The notes: generated by a model from the sequence alone, not told the origin. 64,000 nt of DNA from Obelidium mucronatum (GCA_025765595.1 JAIVFH010000042.1:213690-277689); one strand, 5' to 3'; numbered from the stretch's first letter, positions 46,101-58,400 are shown. Numbers and translations: made by a program.

Positions 46101-46335
46101 AGTTGGAATGGTCGAGAAAGAGGTTTTAATTCGAGCCCTCTTGCGATTTTCGAAGACAAATCTTCCGTATTACCTTGAAGCACTACTCCTTCTTGGGAAA
46201 CCCAGCAGGGCGTTTGAAGTTGTGGCTACTGTGACAACGAGTCTGTCGCAAGTGAAGTCAACAGAATCCGAATGTATCCAGTCCATCTTCAAAGATCTTA
46301 AGTTTGTCGCTTACAACTTGCAGCAGAATCATTGA
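40106..46335 (+). CDS. NACHT-WD40-NACHT NLR-like receptor (fusion)
   Basis: Seven exons join in phase: 40106-40481, 40564-40644, 40733-41052, 41109-41319, 41369-41916, 42001-44868 and 44920-46335 (up to 1,939 residues). ATG 40106 is the only in-frame ATG of exon 1 and is tentative. After a Pro-rich head comes a helical N-terminal domain (VEDFVDKRQLQIL... WFLVSAGHK). NACHT 1 has Walker A GVVGTGKSVIAGCVA and Walker B CVIVIDALDEL, then a winged-helix-like FIHKTVPEYL. Seven 42-residue WD40 repeats follow (43630-44510), several nearly identical. The last repeat runs straight into a second NACHT: Walker A GKSGTGKSVIARCVA, Walker B CIIVIDGLDNL, FIHKTIPEYL, ending without WD repeats. STAND NTPases of this kind sense non-self or allorecognition ligands through the WD40 part in fungi; ligand and effector are unknown here. 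Confidence 0.85.
43960..44463 (+). repeat. Near-identical 252-bp tandem unit (two WD40 repeats)
   Basis: The block coding for WD repeats 4-5 (with the end of 3) recurs almost base for base as repeats 6-7: for example GACACTACAGCCAAGCTGTG at about 43962 and 44211, and GGTCATTCTGGTCGGGTTAC at 44143 and 44395. The unit is 252 bp, two 126-bp repeats, and keeps frame. Confidence 0.85.
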
Positions 46336-46860
46336 TGGAAAGTAAGTTGTTTTCTTATGATTTATCGACACCAATGAAATAAACGGCAATATGTTATAAA
46401 GCAAAGCCTTGTTTGTCTTGATGTTTGTTTGTTTTTACATTCCGCTTTCCCCCTTGTCTTCCAATGAGGTTAAGAAACCAGGATTAATTTGAATAATTTC
46501 TGCCTTTTGTCAAATAAATAATGAATTATTCCCGCTACTACGTTCACTCCCAAAGGACTTGCGTTCTGTAAGTCTTGGTTTCCTTCTCATCTTCCAGTCA
46601 AATGGAAGTGGAGGTGGAGCCAGAGACTCGTGTGATGAGATGATGCTCAATAAATGGGGAATTCCTATTATTAGTGACCCCTCCTAAACCAATGAGCGGA
46701 ATTACCATTACCACAGCAACTGATGAAACGCAGAAAATTGAGCAAAGAGTGGATATAAACAGGCGTGGTTACTCGTGGATCTATTAATTGAGCAAAACTT
46801 ACCTGACAGATTGATAATGTTTGGGCAATCTTGGATTCACATGATGGATATGTGGTATTT
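46336..46860. other. Intergenic, no gene seen
   Basis: Downstream of the first NACHT gene. AATAAA at 46378-46383 is a possible poly-A signal. No supported coding sequence. Confidence 0.35.
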
Positions 46861-48960
46861 GACTGATCCAATGTGTGGTTTACCAGAAACCTGCTGGAGA
46901 AAAAGGAGTATAAAGAAATTGCTTGGAGAGTGAATGGGGAATACCGAACATTGCGGGGAAACATTGAGAAGTGCAATTTGAAGAAATCACGAAATGCCTA
47001 CAGTGTAAATTCAATGATAGACAAGGATTTTATTGCAGATTTTATTCAGTCTAGTGGGTTTGATTCGAGTGATGAATCTGAGGACTTTGAAGAATTTATT
47101 GCTGTGCAACAACGGATTCGTCTTCTTGAGAGTGGCAGAAAGAGGACGATTTACAGTTTGAAGCAACATATGGGTGAGTTGACTTGTCTAGAGAGTGAGA
47201 TTAGACAAAACGCGGTTGAGGAAGATGGATTTACTTCCTTAACAGTGGATGGGATTGTGGGGAGATGGGAAACTGATGCAACACAAACAGCAAAAGTGGC
47301 TGGTCATCAGGAAACAAGTTCTGAGAACGCTGATGCAGTATGCAATGATGCCAACAGTTTGCATGCAAAACATTTTGGTTAGTAATTCTGCAGTTGATGA
47401 AGAAGGAAACGAGGGTAGATTGTACTCATTGTATTATTTATGGAATGGATTTCCGGCAGATATCTCTGATGAATATCCATTTAGTTTCAGGTAACAATCC
47501 ACCAACATGAAGATCAAAGGAGGTCATGGAACCCACCTGGCATTCCTGGAATTAATCTGGAATTTATCTGGAATTTATCTCGGAAAAGTTGGGAATTTGA
47601 TCTATTGGGTATATAATTTGAAACAACAAAGAATACATAAAGTGTATCACATTGTAGCACATTGCAATCACTTTCCTGGTTTGACAAAGAACCTTCAAGC
47701 GATACACAATCTGTATGCGCATTATAGTATGCCACCGTCTATCCCTAGTGAGAAAGAGAGAGATGAATTCTTGGAGAAGGATTCAGAAGTGGAATTAATT
47801 GAATTAGATAAACGCATACCATTGAACAATTGAGGCTAATAGTTGTACCGTGATATAATTTGAGATTGCAAGCAAAATCTGCTCCAGTATCTCCCCAAGT
47901 TCTGATTGAAGGGGGGAGAGAGTTAAGAAAGAAAAGGAAAAGATCAATTCAACATGTGACGTTTGAAATTGATGAAGATAAAATTACTTGTTCAAAACTG
48001 AAGCAGATGTTGATCAATTGGTTGATGACATAGTAAAAAATGTACCTGAATTGTTGGTTGATTCTGACAGCGAATCTGAGAAACTGCAAAGTTCAACAAA
48101 ACCAAATGAGAAATTGAGAACTACTTCTGATAAAGATAAAATGGTTGAGAAGCTATTTATTAGTGACAAAGAACAACTTAAACAAATCGAGAAAGCGTTT
48201 GAGGATTGGGGAATAGCAAAGGATATGAAAACTGAGTTGGCTGAGACAATCATGAAGTCAATCTACCTCAAACAACGACAGAAAAAAATTTCGTGTTGTT
48301 CTACCATTGGCTAGATTAAGTGGAGAAGTCTACAGGCGTGAAGGTGAAAGTGAATACAAAGCAATCCATCATTGCTGGTTTGAAGGAGACTCTTCCCTTG
48401 CAAATACAACTCCGTGGAAGGACCAGGTGATAGGGCTTTTATGTTCGACAGTGATTCAATAACAGCATAGAACTATAGGTTGCAAACAGCAAGGCAACGG
48501 CATGCGGGCAAGACTCAAAAGGGCGATTGTCGCAAATGCGTGGAATTGCCGAGCTTGTGGCACTGCATGGGATATCCAAATACGAGAATGGCTTGTGAGT
48601 ACTTCTCGGAGCCCCTTTGGAAACCATTCTCAAGGCCAGCTTCACAACACTCAGGAATGCAACTGCAAAACTGAAATTGTTGTTCCGAATGTGCCACTTC
48701 CAATAAGCGGCGTACCACTTGTGATGGATTTGGAAGTGCCAGCGGTTGTGGTACCTATTGCAAGAATTACTACATGGAAGAGAGTTTCAGCAACTTGCAC
48801 TTTAATTCAAGAATGTTTAATAGGTGATGAAGAGTCTGATGAAGACAGATTGACTTGTGAAGAGTTAGGGATTGCTGAAGACGGGCAAAAAACTGTTAGT
48901 AGAAGTGGGAGACTCATCACAAAGCCACAAAAACGCGTTAGATTTGCTTGATGATTTTGA
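46861..48960 (+). pseudogene. Decayed copia-like pol remnant
   Basis: Pieces in different plus-strand frames resemble the copia element at the left of the window: SLYYLWNGFPADISDEYPF (about 47430-47490) matches its YYLWEGKPARI...PFG region, and a PPGIPGINLEFIW-type stretch (about 47530) corresponds to its PGIYLG. An acidic helical part (46900-47380) precedes them, and a linker-like basic end follows (SRSGRLITKPQKRVRFA, up to 48951), typical of the spacer before reverse transcriptase. Stops and frame changes occur every few hundred bases, and no integrase core or reverse transcriptase is seen. It separates the two NACHT genes. Confidence 0.45.
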
Positions 48961-49815
48961 ATAAAAACATAAGTTAAATTCATACAATTCCTGAGGGATA
49001 AATGTGAACTCACTTTCATAGAATGTGAGTTCGTCTCAGAGAGAAGGACAAAGTGGACTCATTGTGAGTTCATTTCAATGATAGTGAGTTCATATTTTGG
49101 ACATTGGCACGTTTGGTGAATTCACTCATTTTTACAGTAATTGTTTACTCTTTCCAAAAAGTGCAACTTATTTGCACCACACAAAGATTCCGCAGACAGT
49201 CGCGAGCACTGCGAGGGCGCACGCGATGCCGGCAATCACCGCAGTCTGCGGACTGGCCAGTTTCCATGTAAAACGCTCTGCTGGCAGCTGGTGCGGAATG
49301 CGGATGGCTTCGATGCTGGCAAAAACTGGCTACCCGAAGAGCTCTTAAGCTGCAGAGCTTCACTGATGGAATCAAGCATCTGTGTTCATCAATGTTGTTT
49401 TGACGGAAACTCATCAATTTACACGACACTTCTCAACTCATGATTGATGCCGCTGACAGTTATTCGGATTACTCGTTCGCTTCTCGAAAACTCAACCCAA
49501 GAAATAACACCAATACCAAGATTAAGGTTAGCGCTGTTTGGTTCTTTGAACAAACCTCGCCTTGAGAGAAGCTCAGCGCTGCCACAACTGCTTCCTTTGC
49601 AACTGTGATTTAAATTGAATATAGTTTTTTGGTACGAAGAGCAAGCATTCGTCAGAGCAAATTATACTGCAAATATTTCCTTTCGCAATGAGGGTTTTTT
49701 GCCAAGCCGAAAAAAAAGAACACGAACATTTTAATGGGTTCTGCCCCGCTTTCCCCCTCTTGCGCTGCCGCCCTAGCCCGCCTTCTAACGCCACACACCA
49801 AACAAACAAACAGAA
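48961..49815. other. Intergenic upstream of second NACHT gene
   Basis: Contains several scattered copies of GTGAGTTC (49003-49095) and no convincing gene. Short open frames on both strands overlap at 49140-49440 without family resemblance. The right end should hold the promoter and unseen first exon of the NACHT gene. Confidence 0.3.
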
Positions 49816-52800
49816 AAGCTAAAGCGGTATTTACCGAACCCGCTTAAGAGGGACAAAAGCAGGGACAAAGCCAAGGACAAGAGTCCTCTGCCTCACGAGC
49901 CGCCAACGCCGCCGCTCTCGGCCCGTGTCTCGCTGTCGCCTTCTGTGTACACTCGCATCATCGACGGAGACAATGCATGTGGTGAGCATTCTTGCGATGA
50001 AAGACTGGTCAGCCCTTAAATTGGTCTAAATTGGTTGCTGCTTTTAGACGCTGGCCCTTCCGCTTCAGTAGCTCCACAAATTTTTCCCGCTATTGTTATC
50101 CAAGCTCCTGTCGAAGATGTGCCTGCTGCTGGTAGTATGTGGAACCCACCTCCAGATCTAATGCTCCACTAATTATCGCAAAGATGACTTGAGTGGTTTT
50201 CAAAATGAAAACGCACATGTGAACTCAGCAACTGGTTCTTCGCCAATCCCTGCCACAGCCGGGACTTGTGAGTATTCACTTTGCTTCTTATCGTCGGCGC
50301 GTCAGCAAACACAAATCGTTAATTCATGCCTCTTTATTTAAATTACAGTCGAACAGTTCATCAACAAAAGCCAACTCCAAACACTTTCGGAGAGAACTCG
50401 TGATGTCATATTGCATCTTAGGGCGGATTGGAACCCTGCTGACGCAGAAAAGTTCTTAGAGGAGTTTGAAGAGCGGGGAAAATCGGTTACAGAGTTCAAG
50501 GAAAATATTGATTCGTTCTTGTCCAAGGCATCAAACATCAACAGTACCGCTTCTAATACGGTGAAGGATGCTTTTGATACAATTGTCGGCGGACTTGATA
50601 GCATCGCTGACGTGAGTTTGATTACATCGATAGTGTTTTATATTGGAAATAACTCCTTGTTTTAGACACATCCCATCTTGAAGATGGCTTGGTTTCTGGT
50701 AAAGACGGGTTACAACGTATGTTCCTTCTAAATGCATACTGCGACGTGGAGCTTTATTAACAGTATCTCAGATTGCCAGAGCTGGTGTTAAGCAGGCGGA
50801 AGAATTTGATAAATTATCGACCCGGTTCGTGGAAGGTTCAGCAGAAATCCATCGGCTTATGTGCTTGAAGACTTCTGGAGTTCCACTTAACACATCTCAA
50901 CTGTTCTCCAAAACTATCGATGCTTATATATCCTGTCTGATCGATGTCGCTGATGGTTATTTGGATTACTTCAAGGCTCGTATGTATTTTGTATTTGATT
51001 GATCTCATAGGAGTAGTGTTATATTAATATCACTCTATATGCAGGCCCATCTGGTGTATCGAGTCTGTTTGGCGGAACCTCTCAGAAACTTGCGGACCTG
51101 AACGAACGTCTGGATGCGACAAATGCCGATCTTCGTCGTGTCAAGGACGATGGAACGTTGGAGATTGTAATTGCTACTGCAGAGCGCGTGGTTGCTACGG
51201 CAGAGCGCTTGGAAGTCCTAATTGACGCTACCAGAGATATCGGCGCAAGACTTGGTACCCCCACATCAAACGACCAGTGGGACTTTGAAACTCTACGCAA
51301 GCACTGCAAGTTCACTGACCTCCACAGCATTGGAGAAATCGATGCGCTCTCCAGCAAAAAACACAAGGGCACACGAGACTGGATCATTGCTGATATGACC
51401 GAATCTTTGAAGGAAAATGATTTCATTTGGCTTTGTGGAAAGGCTGGAACTGGGAAGTCGGTGATTGCTGGGTGTGTAGCAAAATCGTTCAAGGAAAAGG
51501 GACTTCTTGCCGCTTCCTTTTTTTGTCAGCACGATAACATGTTAAGAGACACTGTCGCTGCTTTGATTCAGACTGTTTCCTACGAGGTTTGTTGCAATTG
51601 CCAACAGAACGACGTGTTTCTAATTAATGTCTGTACTTCTGTAGCTTGCCAGCAAAAACCAAGATTTTCACCGAAAGCTAATCAAGAGTCTAGAGGATGC
51701 AAAATACAAGGAATTTACTGTTTTCTCTGTATTTGACCTTATCCGGATTTTCTTGGTCAATCCTTTTGATGGCTTTGTCTGTGATGACCTTGTGATCGTT
51801 ATTGACGCCCTTGATGAACTTCAAGATTATGAAGATATATATGAAGTCTTTCGCTTCTTTAAATCAAGGTCTGTCAAGTTGTTTCTCACAAGTCGGCCAG
51901 ATCATATGTTGACCGCCAAGGTTAAGAAGTTCTTCAAAGTCAAACACTTTGAAGTGGGATCAGAAGACAATTTCAGCGATATTCTTTTATTTGCCCATGA
52001 TCGTTTGGATGAGTTGGTACAGGACCTTCCATCTGATGGGCAAGTCAGTTTGGGTCCAAATGAGATCAAAGAAATGGCCGAGAAGCTCACGCAAGCATCT
52101 CATGGACTGTTCATTTGGATTACGCTGGTGCTTGGAAATGTATCGGGTGTGGACAAGTATATTGTGACGGACCAAGACCCAAAGGATGTGTTGGAGGAGG
52201 CGATGTATGGCTCACCATCAAGAGAAACTACAAATGAGATCATGTGCCGTCTCAAGCAATTAGCCTCGATGGACCTACAATCACTTTATTGTCGTGCTCT
52301 CTGCAAGGCATATAAATCCGATTCTGATGACAGTGCTTTCAAAGTCGCAATCAGTGTGATTCAATATGCCAAAATCCCTCTCACTGTCCATTCTGTTGCT
52401 TCACTGGTTGATCATTTCCCGAAAAGTTCCAGGCTTCCTCTTATTCAAGTAAGACGAGCTTGCAACTCACTTGAATCCCTTCTCAGAGGTCAAGGCTCAA
52501 GACTTTCTTTTATCCACAAGACATTTTCAGAATACCTCTTCAATATTGGTTGTCATTCGAATTGTGGAATAACGCTGAAGACTTGTACTGAAGGAGCTTC
52601 TCGTCACTGTTGTCACAATCAAGCGGCTGGCCGATTCCAAATCGATCCAACTGTTAGTTCATTGAATATGGCTCATGCCTGTTTGGCCATATTGAATTCC
52701 AGTCAATTACATGAAAAACAACCAGCGCAATCGTTGTTTCGAAACATGGGGAAGCTTGATGGTTTGGAAAAAAACCCGAAGTGGTTAGTCAAAGATACCT

Positions 52801-54689
52801 TGTCGGAAACTTTACAGTATGCTGTCACTTTCTGGTCCCATCATTTTGCTGTTGCGTTTCCAACGGCTTCTACGACTGAGAAGGATGCTTTAATTCAAGC
52901 TCTCTTTCAATTTTCCAAGACAAAACTCCCTTATTACCTTGAAGGTCTGCTACTTCTTGAGAAACTCAACAATGTGTTTGAAGTAGTGGGCACTGTTACA
53001 ACTGCTCTATTTCAAGTGAAGTCCACAGAATCTGAATACATCAAGTCCATCTTTAGAGATCTGAAGTTGGTTGCTTACAACTTCAGGCAGAATCTGTTGT
53101 TCAATCCTCTTCAAGTCTATGAGAAACCAATTGTGATGGTGCCACTAGAAACAGAGTACTATAAAGCGTATCATACGTTGGGGCCTGTGACAATGACAGT
53201 GGGGCATGATTTGCAATGGGGAGAACTCACTTTGGTTGGTCATGATAAGGGTGTGAATTCAACAGTTGTATCTCATGATGGACAAACTGTGGTGTCTGGA
53301 TCATATGATAATACAGTCAAGCTTTGGTCAGCTCAAACCGGGGAATGCATCAAGACGCTTGTGGGGCACTCTCATTCGATTAATTCTGTGGCAATCTCGT
53401 TGGATGGGCAAACTGTCGTGTCTGGGTCATATGACAATACAGTGAAGGTGTGGTCAGTTCAGACTGGTGAATGCATCAAGTCATTTGGGGGCCACTCCAA
53501 TAGTGTTTCTTCAGTTGCAATCTCATCAGACGGTCAAACTGTTGTGTCTGGATCATGGGACAACACAGTGAGGCTGTGGGTAGGGGAGTGTGGCAAGATA
53601 CTTGTGGGTCATACTCATTGGGTTAATTCAGTAGCAATCTCGTTGGATGGGCAAACGGTGGTGTCTGGATCACATGACAATACAGTGAAACTGTGGTCAG
53701 TTCAGAATGGGGAGTGCATTAAAACATTTGTAGGCCATTCTGATGAAGTTACTTCAGTGGCAATCTCATCCGATGGACATACTGTGGTGTCTGGGTCATC
53801 TTCAGTCAAACTGTGGTCAGTTCATAGTGGGGAGTGTGTTGCAACTCTTGTGGGTCATTCTCGTTTGGTTAATTCAGTGGCAATCTCATATGATGGGCAA
53901 ATTGTTGCATCTGGATCAGATGACGAAACTGCAAAACTGTGGTCTGTTCAGTCTGGGGAGTGTATGGGGACGTTCAGGGGCCATTCTAATGGGGTTACTT
54001 CAGTGGCAATCTCATTGGATGGGCAAACACTGGTGTCTGGATCAGATGACATGTCAGTCAAGATATGGTCAGTCCAGACCAAAGAGTACAACAAGGCACT
54101 TGTTGGTCATTCTAATGGTGTAAAATCGCTGGCAATTTCATCAGATGGGCAAACTGTGGTGTCTGCTTCGCATGACATGACAGTGAAGCTGTGGTCTGTT
54201 CCGACCGGGGAATGCATCAAGACATTTGGGGGCCACTCTAATGGGGTTGCTTCTGTGGCAATTTCATCAGATGGGCAAACTATAGTGTCTGGGTCACATG
54301 ACATGACAGTAAAGCTGTGGTCTGTTGAGACTGGATATTGTATCAAGACACTTGTCGGCCATTCTCATTGGGTTAACTCAGTTGCAATCTCATTAGATGG
54401 GCAAACTGTTCTGTCTGGGTCTTTTGACGAAACTGTCAAGCTGTGGTCAGTTCAGACTGGGGATTGCATCATGACACTTGACGGTGATTTCCACAGTTCA
54501 CTCATTAAGTTGAGCACACAATTTGGATTCAAAACAGATTTTTTGAAACAGCGTAATGATGTAGTTGATCAGTTTCAAAAGTTTGTTGTCAATGACAATG
54601 GGGAAGATTGGATTTCCCGAAATGATGGGCTTTGTGGGTGTAAGGGAAGTATTGTTTACATTTGCCTTAAAATTTCAACACTTGAATAA
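49816..54689 (+). CDS. NACHT-WD40 NLR-like receptor
   Basis: Eight exons join in phase: 49816-49981, 50048-50131, 50229-50267, 50349-50611, 50666-50716, 50772-50979, 51045-51586 and 51645-54689 (at least 1,465 residues); 49816 marks the left limit of recognisable coding and no ATG was found, so a first exon is missing. Layout matches the first NACHT gene: Pro-rich head (PHEPPTPPLSARVSLSP), helical domain (FEQFINKSQLQTL... THPILKMAWFLV), NACHT with Walker A GKAGTGKSVIAGCVA and Walker B LVIVIDALDEL, FIHKTFSEYL, then ten WD40 repeats (about 53,230-54,480). The last repeat is followed by about 70 residues with FKTDFLKQRNDVVDQFQKF and no known domain. One repeat (number 5) is shortened (SGSSSVKLW). 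WD repeats differ more among themselves than those of the neighbour. Likely a surveillance or allorecognition STAND protein. Confidence 0.85.
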
Positions 54690-55262
54690 AGTTTGATGTG
54701 GGCTTTTTGACTGAGTTGCGGTGGCAAGCTATCCGCTAGGACCTTTCTAATGTTGTAGAGGGACTGGGAGCGGTGTGGAATGTAGGTTTGAAATCCACCT
54801 AAAACCATGAGAATTATTGATCGATTGATTGAAGACAACACAAAAGTCTGGTGTGATAACAAATGAGTACTTAAATCCCAGCGTAGATTTGCTTTTAGCA
54901 AACGATCTGATTGATTTCAGTTGATTTCAATGGTGCTGGTAAGACTGAATTATGAGCGCGTTTGCTTTTGAGGTGCACGTCTGACAATTTATTTAACTTT
55001 TCCATAGAGCATAGGCAACAAATTTCATTTTTCATTTTTCTGGTTAGTGGTGGCCAAAAAGAAAAATGCCCAACAAAATTTGCAATAAAAAAAATCAAGA
55101 AAAAAGCGTGTTTTATACTCATTAGCTCAGAATTAGACTTAGGGTTTCATGAAAATTTTCATTTTCAAAAATCCTATTCAAGGGTTCGATCCCCAGACCT
55201 CTGAGATTGTTACAGCTAAACCAACGGGCTATTCTGGATATGGCACTACAAATTGATGTGGC
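54690..55262. other. Spacer with a tRNA-like piece
   Basis: No protein gene. It includes a TRNA-like segment at 55121-55200 (listed separately) and leads into variant telomeric repeats. Confidence 0.35.
55121..55200 (+). other. tRNA-like sequence near telomeric repeats
   Basis: A-box-like ATTAGCTCAGAATTAGA (55121-55137) and B box GGGTTCGATCCCC (55182-55194) are about 60 bases apart. Stems pair poorly, so it is likely a SINE remnant or tRNA pseudogene. Confidence 0.35.
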
Positions 55263-55271
55263 GCCATGGAG

Positions 55272-55376
55272 TATAAATGGGCTAGGGTTAGGGATAGATT
55301 AGGGATAGGATCAGGAGTAGAAGTAAGACTTAGGATTAGGGCTAGGGTTAGGGTTTTTTTTTTTTTTTTTTTAATG
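55272..55376 (+). repeat. Interstitial variant telomeric repeats
   Basis: GGGCTAGGGTTAGGGATAG, GATTAGGGATAGG, TTAGGATTAGGGCTAGGGTTAGGG and similar TTAGGG variants, G-rich on the plus strand, end in a T run of about 18. The pattern matches degenerate TTAGGG arrays at subtelomeres and directly precedes the Penelope array. Confidence 0.8.
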
Positions 55377-55402
55377 TTAAAGTTTTAATAACCTCCGGCT
55401 AG

Positions 55403-58400
55403 GGGTTAGGGTTGTTGTAGTTTTTAAGTGGGTCGATCGACAGAATCCGATTAATCTCAACTCGATGGCTGGGTCGAGGAGAAGGGTAGAGTTGTTTGAG
55501 AGGAGTAGAGTTTCTTAGTAGTTTCTTGTGGTAGCAGGTATTCCCGTACGAATTTGTTTTTTATTTTGGTAATAAACAGGGGGTACGTTTCGTCTTTTTA
55601 AGGACTTTTCAACGGAATTTTTTGCATGAAACTAAAAAGAGATAATTGGTTGTGTTTCGGGGGTGTTTTGGGTGGTTTTGATGAATAATTGTGGTTTTGA
55701 AACTGGGTGGCTTAATTGTAGTCTGTACTGAAACGGGTTCGAATTTTGTCATAGCGTGTGTCAGTGAATAAAGAGCCTAGGTTAGGGTTAGATTTGAGTG
55801 CTAGGACGGTAGTTGGTGGGTCGGTCCAGTCGGTAAAGTTTGTGGTTTGTAAAATTTTCTGGTTGAAAATTTTAAGGTGGCGTCCGAGTTTCAGAGTATT
55901 GAGTCGGTTGTTGTAGCGGATGACAAATGGTGCAAGTCGGTCGTCGGTAGGTTCTTTAGGAGTTAGGTAGAGGTTTCGGTGTCTGTAGGAGATGTTCTTG
56001 GCGATGGATTGGAAGAAGCGGGTAGGGTAGCCGCGTTTGAGTAGTCGGTATTGAAATAGAGATTTGAGGTTGTTGTAGTCGGATTCTTGGGAGGAGGAGC
56101 GGATATAGCGGATCAGTTCTCCTTTAATGAATCCTTTTTTGAGGCTGGTTGGGTGGCCGGATGAGTTGGAGATGTAGGTGTAGGTGTTCAAAGATTTTTG
56201 GTGGCACTTTGTGGTTAAGGTGCCGTTTTTGAGTAATATTACTAAGTCCAGGAATTCGAGTGATTCTGTAGAGGTGACGAGAGTAAATTTGATCCCGGGT
56301 ATTAGGTTTTGGCAGTTGCGGAAGAAGGTTAGGAGTTGGGGTAGAGGTCGGGTCCAGATTCCGAAAATGTCGTCAACGTATCGGCTGTAGAAGGCCATGA
56401 ATCGGCGAATGTTGTGGCTGACTAATAGGTTTTCTTCGAAGTGGATTTGAAGAAATACGTTGGCAACTAAGACTGCCATGTTGGTTCCCATTGCCATGCC
56501 GTTTTTCTGGTGGATGATTCGATCGGCGAAGGTAAAGTAGTTGTTGGTTAGGATCCAGTGGACTAAGTCCGGTAGAAATTTCGGGAGATTGTGGCGTTGT
56601 GAAAATTTTCTAATTGCGTAGGTGGTGAGTAGTATGTCCATTGAGCCGTAGAGGTTGACTACGTCAAAAGAGAAGAGAATGGAGGATGGTGGGATAGGGT
56701 TAGGGATGTTGCGGAGGCTGTTGATTATTTGAGTTGAGTTGGTTGGTCTTAGCGGGTCATTGGCAAAGAACGGTTTGAGGATTTCGGCAACATAGATGCT
56801 GGCGTGGGTGGTAATCCAGTTGGTTGCTCCCACGATAGGTCTTATTGAGAGAGCGGGATGGTGTCCGGTAGGGATTTGTTTGTGTAACTTTGGAATTGTT
56901 CGGAATTTTGGCAGTGTGTGATTTGCGGTTAAGGTGTGGCGAAGGAACTTGGAGTGTTGTTTCGGTAGATTATGTTGACTGTTTAGAATTTGAAGGTAGG
57001 AGTGGTAGATTTCTTGAACAGTGTGCGTGAAATTGACGTCTAGGGCCAAAAAAGTGTAAGTTGAGTTGTCGTTTAGGTGGAGTAAAGTTAGACGGTCGTA
57101 GTGATCGGTGTCTAGAATTACTAAGCCTAAATTTTTGTCGGCTTGAGTGATGGAGATTGTCGCGTTGTTTTTAAGTGTGATTAGGGGTTTGAGTGCTGGG
57201 TCTATAGGTTGGCGATAAAATGGTGTTGTCAGGATTGTTGTAAAGATTGATTGTTGGAAGTCGTCGAGTGCGTCTGAGATTATTGGGTGTGGGTCTTCGG
57301 GTAGGAAATTTGTTGATTTGATGTGTAGTTTGGGGTTGAACGGTGGTTGGTTTGGGTCCGGTGGGGTGTTCCTGAATTGGAATTGAATGAGGATTCGGCG
57401 TCTGAAGTCGTTGAAGGATGTTTTAATTTCGTTGGACGTTAGGGTTCTTGGGTGGAAGCAGTGTTTGATGCCGAGGGAAAGGCTTGATAAAATTTTTTGG
57501 TTGAGTGGAATTTTGCTGAAATTGAAGACTGTGGTTGTAGTTGTGGTTGGTAGAGGTAGGTTTGTTTTGAGTTTCCATGGGTGAAAGTGGTTACGGGTTT
57601 TGTTTCGGTGTTTAATTTTTGAGCGTGATTTTCTTTGTCGAATGGAGGGTTTATTGGTTAGAAGTTCCTCCCACGCTGGTGAAAATGTGTTCTTGAGTCG
57701 GCGAAATGCACTTGAGCGTTTTGTCTGGTGTTGCGGGTTGTTTGGTTGGTAGGTCGGTTTGAGCGGTCGGGATTTGGTTGATGTTGGTTTGAATTGTTGG
57801 AATTTGGGCGGCGGGGGCTTGGGCGGCGGGGACTTGGGCGACGAGGGCTTGAGTGGCGTGGGCTTGGCTGTCGAGTGTTTGATCGTCGAGGGCTTTGTTG
57901 GCGATTTTTCAAGATTGGTTTTGGTTGACGGTTGGGTGATCTGGATTGGCGGTCGCGGTTAGAATTGTGGCGTGAGGTGTTACGACGGCGGGAGGGCGAA
58001 CGTTGTCTTGAGTTTGGTTTTGTAGTTAAGTCGTTAATAGCGTTGACAAGGAGATCGATTTTTTCATCGGCAGTTGTCGGGTTTTTCTTTTTGAAGATTG
58101 AGGCTTGAATAGCGGCTTGTTTGGTTGCTATGTTGGTGGCGATTCTTTCCTTTTCTTTAAGTGCCTTGATGTTGTGTTTGTTGGTGGTGATGAAGAAATG
58201 GCTGAGAGTGGTGTTATATTGTTGGGCTAAGCGTATGTAGCATGGATTTTGTGGAAAGAGGAGATGTCGGTGGGATCCGTGTGAGATGCGGAAATTTGCC
58301 GTAAAGGAGTCATTGCAAGGTTGTAAGTGTAGAAGGTCTTCCGAGAAGGTTGCGAGGAGGGTTGCGAGACTTGAGTTGGTGGAGTTTAGGCTTGTGAGTT

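Noticed and set aside
48502..48951. Stand-alone zinc protein (CRACGTAW, ECNCK)
   Set aside because: Its end (SRSGRLITKPQKRVRF) and position match the linker part of the decayed copia remnant, so a host gene is less likely.
55403..55715. GIY-YIG endonuclease after the reverse transcriptase
   Set aside because: The protein stops soon after the reverse-transcriptase thumb and the remaining sequence to the telomeric junction has no GIY-YIG motif in any frame.
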